From positions 16,122 through 80,121 of the forward strand of contig CAZVWQ010000005.1 of NCBI GenBank assembly GCA_964631275.1: a stretch of 64,000 nt of DNA, in the 5' to 3' direction. Numbering within the stretch: the stretch's first letter is position 1; each line of letters starts with the position of its first letter. Positions 9,459-17,600 of this stretch are shown here, one piece after another. The position numbers were made by a program, and so were the translations under genes. The stretch comes from CAZVWQ01 sp964631275 (GTDB taxonomy: Bacteria > Patescibacteriota > JACMRA01). The notes beneath the pieces were generated by a model, which searched no databases, was not told where the DNA came from, and was given only the letters and a program-made list of their open reading frames with translations.

Positions 9459-9961
9459 GTGACACTTTTGTGTATCTAATCAATAGATCTTTTGCATTAA
9501 AAATTATCTTGTCTAGTTAGATTAATTTAAACTAGAAATTTGTCTAAATTTTATTTTTGTTGATTTTTTTACTTTATAATTCAAGAAAAGTTTGTTTTAA
9601 ACTCAATTCAGTTTCAAAATTTACATTTTTTAATCTTAAAAAGCTACAAATACGTTTAAAATCGAATTAAGCTTAGCTTTAGTGTTAAATTTGGTTATGA
9701 AATGGGTATAAAGTAATTTTAGGATACTCAAAATGTCTAACTAGTATACGGATTAGCTATATAAAATTTAAAAGCAGTAATTTTGAATATACTCAAATGC
9801 TAACTAAATTATGATTTAGCCAAAGGTTTTAGTTGATTAAATAAAGAAAACAGAGTTAAAAAACTCAATGAACAGTTAACAGTTTAGTATATACGGCATG
9901 AATTAAATGTTAAGTTCAATAAAAAACTGAAATTTGTTTGTATTGAGTATAAATTCTCAAA
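9459..9961. repeat. gap tiled by four dispersed repeats
   Basis: The gap is almost completely tiled: family I 9486-9600, family B 9601-9710, the right part of family J at 9713-9760 (ends GGATTAGCTATA), and family C 9788-9891 (minus). It separates two convergent CAP-domain genes. Confidence 0.65.
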
Positions 9962-11221
9962 TTAATAATTTGGAGCATCAACTATAGCTCCACCTGCATC
10001 AAAAAGAGTAATTTGCTCTCCACTACTATCCAAATCCAAACCTGCATCTACGCAATCTGGAGTAATATTAAGTAAGGTGTTAGGGCTAGTGTTATTATAT
10101 TTAGCAACTAAAAAATAACCACCTGCAGGAATATCTAAATTACTACAATTACTTGCTGTTAAAGCAAGGTTAGGAGTTACAGAGTCACCAGCATTAGCCA
10201 AAACAAAGTCAGTTATATTCTCATTACTAGATCCAGGGTTGTAGATCTCTATCCACTGATCGGTATCAAGAATAAAATTACCAGCCCAATTAATCTCAGT
10301 AATAATTAATTCACTATCAGAATCAGCAGATGGAGTAAGGATTATATCGTCAGAATAACTCTTAACAACCAGTTCTGAATTTCTAATTTCTACGTTTACA
10401 GTCTTAAGTCCGGTTGTAGCTGAATCTAAATCCCAAGTTTTGGTTGAACTATAAGGCTCCCAATCAGACCAATTATTTCCTCCATCATTGCTAAATCTCA
10501 TTTCTGTGGCTAAAAAGGCTTCACCATAGACATATAAATTAACTGTAGCCGAATTAGTTTCGTAAGCTTCGTTATTAATTACCAAAGGGTAAGTTTGGTT
10601 ACGACAACCAAATTTGTTTACCCAGTAATTATCAAACCCACCATTATCTTCATATCCATAGCCTATACCAATTTCACAAAAACCAAAGTTAAAACCACCA
10701 ACTGGGCCAACAAAATAACCATCAAGAATATTATACCTATGAATATCACTTCCCATCCAAGAAGAAAAAACATCATCCGGAGTTGCCTGACCAGCAGCTA
10801 TATTTTCGCCGTATGCACTATTAATATAGCCAAAATAATTCATTCTACCATGCACAATTCTATTAGGCACCCAATGGTCTACAAAGTCTGGATTAGTAGT
10901 AGTCAAATTAGAAGGTTCGCTGTGACTTAACAAATCCTCAATAGCTAATAATTGTGCAAACCACATAGAAGATTCTTCTAAGTTACTGTTGATTTTAAGA
11001 GGTGCTAAGTTATATGGAGCTTTGGCTCTTTCTTGGTTGATTAAAAAGGCTAACTGGTGGGCATATTCTATAGAGTTAGGATGATTTTTAGTTTTGTAAT
11101 CATAATGTAAAAAAGCTTCGGTTGTGACTGGTTGGAACAAAAAACTAAATCCAAAAATGGAAACTAAAGTAAAAATAAATAGAATTTTTCGGGTTATTTT
11201 TTTGGTGGTGTCTTTTAGCAT
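9962..11221 (-). CDS. secreted CAP-domain protein with C-terminal lamin-tail domain
   Basis: Signal peptide at 1-37 with a long hydrophobic core (IFTLVSIFGFSFLFQP). A CAP domain follows at about 45-210 (AFLINQERAKAPYNLAPL, LLSHSEP, YGENIAAG, WMGSDIHRYNILD). Next is an Ig-like segment at about 215-300 (MRFSNDGGNNWSDWEPY). A lamin-tail (LTD) domain occupies about 305-419 (ELIITEINWAG, DQWIEIYNPG, GEQITLFDAGGAIVDAP). The chain stops at the very end of the LTD, without an anchor, so it is probably released or bound through partners. LTDs occur in many bacterial extracellular proteins; the function is unknown. A promoter is at 11250-11278. Confidence 0.85.
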   Translation of the reverse strand: MLKDTTKKITRKILFIFTLVSIFGFSFLFQPVTTEAFLHYDYKTKNHPNSIEYAHQLAFLINQERAKAPYNLAPLKINSNLEESSMWFAQLLAIEDLLSHSEPSNLTTTNPDFVDHWVPNRIVHGRMNYFGYINSAYGENIAAGQATPDDVFSSWMGSDIHRYNILDGYFVGPVGGFNFGFCEIGIGYGYEDNGGFDNYWVNKFGCRNQTYPLVINNEAYETNSATVNLYVYGEAFLATEMRFSNDGGNNWSDWEPYSSTKTWDLDSATTGLKTVNVEIRNSELVVKSYSDDIILTPSADSDSELIITEINWAGNFILDTDQWIEIYNPGSSNENITDFVLANAGDSVTPNLALTASNCSNLDIPAGGYFLVAKYNNTSPNTLLNITPDCVDAGLDLDSSGEQITLFDAGGAIVDAPNY

Positions 11222-11249
11222 TTGTTTATATTAAAGTTTATATATTCCA

Positions 11250-11278
11250 AGTTTAATTTTAAGTTCATTACTTGTCAA
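11250..11278 (-). promoter_or_regulatory. putative promoter for the CAP/LTD gene
   Basis: On the minus strand TTGACA (11273-11278), 17 bases, then TAAACT (11250-11255). The ATG at 11221 is about 28 bases downstream. Confidence 0.5.
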
Positions 11279-11330
11279 GATAAAGTAAAAAGGTAAATTT
11301 TTATCAAGAAAACTGATTTTATAGAAAATA

Positions 11331-12089
11331 TTATTTTTCAATTTTAATTTCTCCTAGATTATTTATATTGAGTGAATCTTCTAGTCGATACTCACCTACT
11401 CTAACTCTTGTTAATTCAGTTAAATAGCCTCCAGCCTCAATTAACCTACCTAAATCTCTAGCTAGACTACGAATATAAGTTCCTTTTGAGCATTCTATAA
11501 TTGCCCTAGCATAAATGAAATTAAAATTTTGTTTTTGTTCTAAAATTTGTTCTGAGATTAATCCTTTATCTAGACCAGGGTTTACTTGGTTTTGGATTTT
11601 GTTTAAATCGTCTAAATTAATTTTATTAAAATCAACAATTTCAAATTTATAAATTTCAACTTCTCGTGGGGGCATCTCAAAGTCTTGGTTTTTTCTGGCT
11701 AGTTTGTAAGCTCTTTTTCCTTTGATTTTTAGAGCCGAGAAGTGCGGTGGAATCTGTTTAATTTTACCTAATAAATTATTTTTGACTAATTGGTCTAAAT
11801 TTTTTTTATTTAAATCAGAATCTAAATTCCAAAACTTATCTGGCCAGAATTCAGCATCCAAACTTTTGGTCTCAGCACCCAAAATAAAATCCATACAATA
11901 TTCTTTGATTCCATCTTGAATTTTTTCTATTTTTTTAGTATCTTCATTCGTGGCTATGACTAAAACTCCAGTAGCTAAAGGATCGAGAGTACCAGCATGC
12001 CCAACCTTCTTTTGTTTGAGAGTATATTTAACTTTTTTAACAACAGCAAATGAACTCCAGCCTTTAGGTTTGTTGATATTTAGAAACAT
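11331..12089 (-). CDS. truB: tRNA pseudouridine(55) synthase
   Basis: Makes pseudouridine 55 in the T loop of tRNAs. The N-terminus LNINKPKGWSSF and the active-site motif HAGTLDPLATGVL, with catalytic Asp36, are diagnostic. YARAIIECSKGTYIRSLARD and RVGEY follow as in the family. The 252 residues lack a full C-terminal PUA domain, as in short TruBs. The start codon overlaps the stop of the upstream gene by one base (TAATG), which implies translational coupling. Confidence 0.95.
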   Translation of the reverse strand: MFLNINKPKGWSSFAVVKKVKYTLKQKKVGHAGTLDPLATGVLVIATNEDTKKIEKIQDGIKEYCMDFILGAETKSLDAEFWPDKFWNLDSDLNKKNLDQLVKNNLLGKIKQIPPHFSALKIKGKRAYKLARKNQDFEMPPREVEIYKFEIVDFNKINLDDLNKIQNQVNPGLDKGLISEQILEQKQNFNFIYARAIIECSKGTYIRSLARDLGRLIEAGGYLTELTRVRVGEYRLEDSLNINNLGEIKIEK

Positions 12090-12304
12090 TAGTTTTTATT
12101 TTTACTAGCTTTTCTAATCTGTTCAATTCTTTTAAGGACTAGATTGGCTTCATTTAGAGTTATTTCTAAATGATTTTTTTGCCCTTCATTTATATCTATT
12201 AATAAATTATTATTTGAGAAAGCCATGCATTGATCTCTAAGAACTTTGCAAAGTTGGTACAACTCTTCGCTATTTTTATTTATTTTGTGCGGGTTATTTA
12301 TCAA
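12089..12304 (-). CDS. hypothetical 71-residue protein coupled to truB
   Basis: Unrecognised. The predicted protein is Asn/Lys-rich and helical, with heptad-like spacing near the C-terminus (LNEANLVLKRIEQIRK), and it has no membrane helix. The start is a TTG, since no ATG precedes in frame. The stop overlaps the truB ATG by one base, and a 38-codon ORF ends four bases upstream, so the three form one transcript. The usual upstream partner of truB, rbfA, is not recognisable here. Confidence 0.55.
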   Translation of the reverse strand: MINNPHKINKNSEELYQLCKVLRDQCMAFSNNNLLIDINEGQKNHLEITLNEANLVLKRIEQIRKASKNKN

Positions 12305-12308
12305 ATCT

Positions 12309-12425
12309 TTACTTGCTAAAAATACTTGCTAAAAAATCTTCTATTTTTTTAATCTGAGAATTTATTCTACTAATTAGCCCTTCAATTGATGTGTAGTAAT
12401 TAGATCCATCAGGATTAATAATCAT
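12309..12425 (-). CDS. hypothetical 38-residue ORF at the head of the truB operon
   Basis: A short ORF with ATG at 12425 and TAA at 12309. It encodes a helical peptide starting MIINPDGSNYYTS and rich in Ile/Lys (SQIKKIEDFLASIF). It ends four bases before the TTG start of the 71-residue gene. Position and amphipathic composition favour a real leader gene; a decayed 5' part of the next gene through a frameshift is an alternative. Confidence 0.4.
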   Translation of the reverse strand: MIINPDGSNYYTSIEGLISRINSQIKKIEDFLASIFSK

Positions 12426-12445
12426 TATTGTATATTAATTTTTGT

Positions 12446-12543
12446 AATCAAATTTTATAGTAGGACTAAACTTAGTTTAATCTGGAAGGTATTTTGTGGC
12501 TTTTTAAGATTTGAAAATGTAAATTTTGAAAGTGAATTATATA
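12446..12543 (-). repeat. family B repeat copy
   Basis: Minus-orientation copy of family B between the two minus-strand operons; it contains TTAAGATTTGAAAATGTAAA and ATAGTAGGACTAAACTTAG. Confidence 0.5.
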
Positions 12544-12594
12544 TAAGTGTAACTGGCATTATCTGTACATAAGTAAAAAACTACTACGTTTGTT

Positions 12595-13134
12595 TTAAGA
12601 AGGTTCTTCTTCGTATTGGTTTTCTTTAATAACTTGATTAATTTTGTTTGTTTGAAATAACCAATATTCTAGATAGCTATTTATTTTACTTTTTATTACA
12701 TTTAAAGGCACTGAAGACATATTTGGTTTTGTTTTTAGTTTAATTTTTTTATTAAAAATAACCCTCCAATAACGACCTGTGTTCCTATTTTTTATCATGT
12801 ATTTAATTTCTAAAGCAACCTCACAACCACCTCTAATAACTAAACCTGAATTGTTTCCACCCCCTAAATTTAAAATTTTAACCCTATTTGGATATTTTAA
12901 ATCTAGTAATTTATCTAATTGAACATTAAGTTCGTCAAGCTTAAAAATTTTTTCAAGACTTTTGTAAAAACTTATTTGATTTGCTCCTCCTTCTTCTTCT
13001 ACTTCTTCTACTCCTCCTCCTAAGTTGTTTTCATTTATTTTTGAAGTATCAAAACATTTTTCTAAAAAAGACAATATCTCTTGCAATTTATTTGGCAAAT
13101 CTACTTTTTTTTGTGGATATTCTGCGTTAGTCAA
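12595..13134 (-). CDS. hypothetical protein downstream of xth
   Basis: Unrecognised 179-residue protein. Residues 40-55 are Gly/Glu-rich low complexity. The second half looks like a compact domain (VKILNLGGGNNSGLVIRGG, ALEIKYMIKNR, WRVIFNKKIKLKTKP) with alternating hydrophobic strands, followed by a helical C-terminus. No signal peptide or membrane helix. It starts 21 bases after the exonuclease III gene on the same strand, so the two are probably co-transcribed. Confidence 0.6.
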   Translation of the reverse strand: MTNAEYPQKKVDLPNKLQEILSFLEKCFDTSKINENNLGGGVEEVEEEGGANQISFYKSLEKIFKLDELNVQLDKLLDLKYPNRVKILNLGGGNNSGLVIRGGCEVALEIKYMIKNRNTGRYWRVIFNKKIKLKTKPNMSSVPLNVIKSKINSYLEYWLFQTNKINQVIKENQYEEEPS

Positions 13135-13155
13135 TTTGATTAATAAATTAACTTT

Positions 13156-14145
13156 TTAAAATTCAAATTCAATCATTACTGGGCAATGGTCACTGCCTAA
13201 AATACCATCAAGTATTTCACATGATTTAAGATTTTTAATTAAAGTTTGGTCAACCAAAAACATATCAATTCGCCAGCCGACATTTCTATCTCTGGCCCTG
13301 GTTATCTGGTCCCAGTAAGTATATTTATCGCTTAAATTAGGATAAAAATACCTAAATCCATCAACTAAATTTAAACTTTTGCCTTTCATTTGTTTGGATA
13401 AATCCTGATATAAATCTTCAGAGACTTGGTAGTGACTAGTCCAGTATTCTTTTTTATCGTAGTCTTTTTTTGTTTGATCTTTGACCCCTAAAAGCCAACT
13501 CATAGCTAATCTTTCTTCTGGGAGGCAACCTGTGTTTTCTTTGTTTTCTTTTGGCCTAGCCAAATCAATATCAGTAACAGTAGTATTAAAGTCCCCAGTC
13601 AGGATCAGGCTATAATCTTGATTATGTAAAGCAATTCCTAAATCATAAATTTGTTTATAAAATTCTAATTTGTAGTCAATCCTGTACTGACCTCGACCAC
13701 CTTGTGGATAATAACAATTAATTAAAGCAAATTTGAGCTTATTTTTTTTAAATTTAGTTACTATAACCCTACCTTCTACATCGAATTTGTTGATACCTAA
13801 ACCTATTTGCGGCTTTACTTTTTTAGACCAGTCAGTGGAAGATTTATATCCAGTCAAAACTCCACTGTAACCCTTACGACTAGTTGCTGATTGCCAGTTC
13901 CAATAGTATTCTAAAAGCTCTTGTTTAATTTTTGATTTATTTGGTTTAGACTCAGTAAACAAAGACTCGTCAAAATTATTAGCAAAAGTAGTCGAATATC
14001 TATGAGCTAAATCTTTAATTACCTCATCTACAGCCTTGGTCTCTTGAAAACAAAAAACATCGACATCAAGCTCTTTGATAACTTCCCATAAACCTTTTTT
14101 AATACTAGCTCTTATACCATTTATATTCCAAGTAAGTAGTTTCAT
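13156..14145 (-). CDS. xth: exodeoxyribonuclease III (AP endonuclease, ExoIII family)
   Basis: Base-excision repair enzyme that cuts at abasic sites and trims 3' ends. The family motifs are intact: LTWNINGIRA at the N-terminus, CFQETKA with the metal-binding Glu, TGDFNTTVTDIDLARP, GWRIDMFLV, and GSDHCPVMIEF at the end with the catalytic Asp/His. At 329 residues it is about 60-70 longer than typical. The extra length lies at about 50-105 (Lys/Ser-rich, before the SRKGYSGV segment) and at about 215-255 (after the DIDLARP segment). The start is ATG at 14145. Confidence 0.93.
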   Translation of the reverse strand: MKLLTWNINGIRASIKKGLWEVIKELDVDVFCFQETKAVDEVIKDLAHRYSTTFANNFDESLFTESKPNKSKIKQELLEYYWNWQSATSRKGYSGVLTGYKSSTDWSKKVKPQIGLGINKFDVEGRVIVTKFKKNKLKFALINCYYPQGGRGQYRIDYKLEFYKQIYDLGIALHNQDYSLILTGDFNTTVTDIDLARPKENKENTGCLPEERLAMSWLLGVKDQTKKDYDKKEYWTSHYQVSEDLYQDLSKQMKGKSLNLVDGFRYFYPNLSDKYTYWDQITRARDRNVGWRIDMFLVDQTLIKNLKSCEILDGILGSDHCPVMIEFEF

Positions 14146-14162
14146 AAAAAAAATTAATAATA

Positions 14163-14279
14163 GACCTCTTGCATTAAAAATTAGTTTGTTTGATTAAATC
14201 AATCTAAGCTAGGAATTTTAACTAAATTTTATTTTTTGTTGATTTTTAGTTTATCTTTCAAGAAAAGCTTGTTTTACCA
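14163..14279 (+). repeat. repeat family I, reference copy
   Basis: About 117 bp beginning GACCTCTTGCATTAAAAATT and ending TTCAAGAAAAGCTTGTTTTA. The second copy is at 9486-9600. Related starts (CTCTTGC) occur near 8383 and 63846. Confidence 0.6.
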
Positions 14280-14401
14280 CAGGAGGCTTAATCTCCAAAA
14301 ATTTATTTTTATATTCTTTGGGTTAATTTTTTATTTTATATTATTCTAGTTATATAGTTTTTGCAAAATTGTTTAAAAAATACTAGTTGTATTGTAATAT
14401 T

Positions 14402-14634
14402 TATACTCAAATTAATTAAAATTAGAACTTTTTGAATTTTTAAATATTTCTTTTTGATCTTTTATTAAAGCTAATTTATACTAAACTGTTAACTATTTAG
14501 TAAGTTTTTCTGACTGTGCTTTCTTTATTTAAGGAAATTAAAACCTTCATTTAAATCATTATTTAGTTAGTATTTGAGTATAAACCAAAAACTTGGCTTC
14601 AAAAAACTGAAACTTACTTTATGGTGAGCATATA
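14402..14634 (+). repeat. repeat family E with nested family C
   Basis: Family E starts TATACTCAAATTAATTAAAA and ends GGTGAGCATATA. A 106-bp family C element is inserted at 14477-14582. Uninterrupted E copies are at 20802-20920, 25940-26068, 43861-43965 and 51270-51395. A further one around 35698-35898 also carries a nested C element at 35728-35833. Confidence 0.65.
14477..14582 (+). repeat. repeat family C (MITE-like), reference copy
   Basis: 106 bp with inverted ends TATACTAAAC and, read on the other strand, TATACTCAAA; the interior contains CTGTTAACTA and TTAGTTAGTA. Other copies: 6187-6292 (minus), 9788-9891 (minus), 35728-35833 (plus) and 54548-54652 (minus). Confidence 0.7.
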
Positions 14635-14661
14635 ATTTTATAAAAGCTAAAATAAAAAATA

Positions 14662-14680
14662 AACCCCATAAAAGGGGTTG
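14662..14680 (-). terminator. rho-independent terminator of the large surface gene
   Basis: AACCCC-ATAAAA-GGGGTT hairpin. On the minus strand it is followed by a T-rich run (TTATTTTTTATTTT), about 20 bases after the stop of the 14700-19337 gene. Confidence 0.75.
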
Positions 14681-14699
14681 TCAATTAGAAGTTAAATGT

Positions 14700-17600
14700 T
14701 TAGGCTAGATTTTTGTTTTTTGATCTAAAAATATTAGCAATTACTTCAATAATCAAAATTATAAAGACAATAGCAGCTAAGGAGATTTTTCCCAAGTCGA
14801 TTGACCCTCCTCCAGTTCTAGGTGTTTTTGGAATTCTAGGAGTTGTTGGCTTTGATTCTTTTTGACCTTCGCAACCAGTAGTTTGGATATTTCTTTGATA
14901 AGTTTGAGTTGCACTTAGACCTTGATTGGTTATAGCTGTAGTCTCTATAGTATAGGAACCATTAGATAGACTTTTTAGATTTAGCTGAAAATTAGTTTGC
15001 ATAGACTTACCAAATTCTGGACTTACTCTTGTAAAGCCTTGAACCAAATTTCCATCTTTGTCACGAATATTAATTATGATTTGATCAATAAATCCAAAAT
15101 TTGTTGATGCTGTACCAAATAGAGGGCCTCCACAAACCACTGGATCATCTAATGTAAGCTCGATATTTCTTTGTCTTACACCAATTGTTACTGTTGAATC
15201 ATCGTTAGAAGTATCAGGATCAACTTGATCTTGATTGATTTTTTCTAAATTATTAGTGATTAATTGCCCGTCAACATTTTCGTTAATTCTAACAGTAATT
15301 TCTAAAATAGCAGCTTCGCCAAAATTTAGAATAGGAATGTTCCAAATTCCAGAAACAGGATCGTAAACACCTGAGTTAGTACTATTAGAAATATAACTTA
15401 CGCTAGCTGGTAAAATATCTCTGTAATTAATATTTGTAGCCGTAGCTGGGCCATTATTAACAACAGTTAGAGTATAGATAACTTCTTGGGTTGGATAAGG
15501 GCTATCATTATTTACAGATTTAAAACTAGCTATATCTGAACCACTTAAAGTTACCTCAATTAAAACAAAGTCATTGTCGTTAGCGAGATTAGAATCATTT
15601 TGATCACTAGAGATTTTTCTTAGATCGTTCCTGATTGTCTGTCTTGCTGTACCAGTATTTACAGTAGCCTCGATAGTTAGAGTAGCAGAGGTGTTTGGAG
15701 CCAAATCACCGACTGTCCAAATACCATTTGTTGGATTATAATTTCCTTGACTTGGGTTTGCAGATACAAAACTTAGACCAGCTGGTAAAATGTCTTCATA
15801 AATTACATTAGTTGCTGTAGTATTACTTACGTTAGGTAAGTTTTCTACTCTTAAAGTATAAGTAATAAGCTGGCCTTCTTGAGGGTTAGTGATATCTACA
15901 GTCTTGATTCCTCTAAGGTCAACTTGCCTTTCTTGTGGGGTAATTACTGCTGAAGAGTTGTCATTATTTGGTCTAGAATCATTTTGATCAGCGGATACTT
16001 TTGTTAAATTATTAACGATTGGACTACCAAAGACTATGCTATTAACATTTGCAACAATTTCCATAGTTACAGATTGGTTAATGTTAAGAGTTCCAATATT
16101 CCATTGACCAGTTACTTGATTATAATTTCCTTGACTTGGGTTTGCAGATACAAAACTTAGACCAGCTGGTAAAATGTCTTCATAAATTACGTTAGTTGCT
16201 TGATTAGGACCAAAATTACCAACTTCTAGTAAATAAGTAACTGCATCACCTTGAAATGGTTCAGTATTACCAAGAACGGTTTTTGATGAGTAAATATCAG
16301 CTTCAATAGTTCCTGGAAAGATGCTTATAGAACTATTATTATCTGTAGGATCGTTATCAACTTCATTAAGTTGAGTATTTATCATTGTATTAGTAATTGG
16401 TGACAAAGCAGTTGCTCCTGGATCTACGCTTACTTGAATTTCTAAAATAGTTTCAAAACCATTATTTAACTCTCCAATGTTCCAAGTTATAGTTCTAGTT
16501 GCTGGGTCATAAGTAGCGTTAGGTTGATTAAGGCTAACAAAGGTTACTCCAGCAGGTAAAGTATCTTGATAAACTACTCCAGTAGCTCTATTTAAACCAA
16601 GATTAAATACTCTTAAAGTATAAGTAATAGTTTCACCTTCAGATGGGGTAGGATTATCTACAGTTTTATCAGCAAGTAAATCTACCAATGCAAAGGGGTT
16701 AATACTAACTGAATCATTATTATCGTTAGGACTAGTATCAGTTTGATCAGCGGAGTTAAATTCTAAATTATTAGTAATCGTAGTTCCAGCTGTACCAGAA
16801 TTGACAACAACATTTAATTCTAAACGAGCATTCTGATTAGGATCTAAAGTTCCAATATTCCAAATACCTGTAGTTTGGTCGTAGCTTCCTTGAGTAATTA
16901 ATCCAAGACTATCAAAAGTCACACCAGCAGGTAAGACATCAGTATAAATCACATTTGTAGCTTGATCTTGACCATTGTTTTCTACTCTTAAAGTATAAGT
17001 AATAGTTTCACCTTCTCGTGGAAAAGCGTTATTAACAGTTTTGGTAGCAGCTAGATTAATACTATCATTAATTGGGGTAATTACTGCTGAATCATTATTA
17101 TCGTTAGGATTAGTATCAGTTTGATCAGCGGAGTTAAATTCTAAATTATTAGTAATCGTAGTTCCAGCTGTACCAGAATTGACAACAACATTTAATTCTA
17201 AACGAGCATTCTGATTAGGATCTAAAGTTCCAATATTCCAAATACCTGTAGTTTGGTCGTAGCTTCCTTGAGTAATTAATCCAAGACTATCAAAAGTCAC
17301 ACCAGCAGGTAAGACATCAGTATAAATCACATTTGTAGCTTGATCTTGACCATTGTTTTCTACTCTTAAAGTATAAGTAATAGTTTCACCTTCTCGTGGA
17401 AAAGCGTTATTAACAGTTTTGGTAGCAGCTAGATTAATACTATCAGCAAAAGCATAAATTACCGTACCATTATTAGAACCAAAGTCCTCTGTATTACAGA
17501 TACCTCTAGTTGTACCTAATTCCCAAAGATAAGTATTTCCGTCATTGGCAGTAATATTATCAGGATTAACTCCAGTATCACAATTGTGTGTAATTCGAGA

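Larger units (their letters stand above)
14146..14699. repeat. gap with I, E and nested C repeats plus a terminator
   Basis: Holds family I at 14163-14279, then family E at 14402-14634 split by a complete family C element at 14477-14582. The terminator of the large surface gene is at 14662-14680. Confidence 0.65.
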
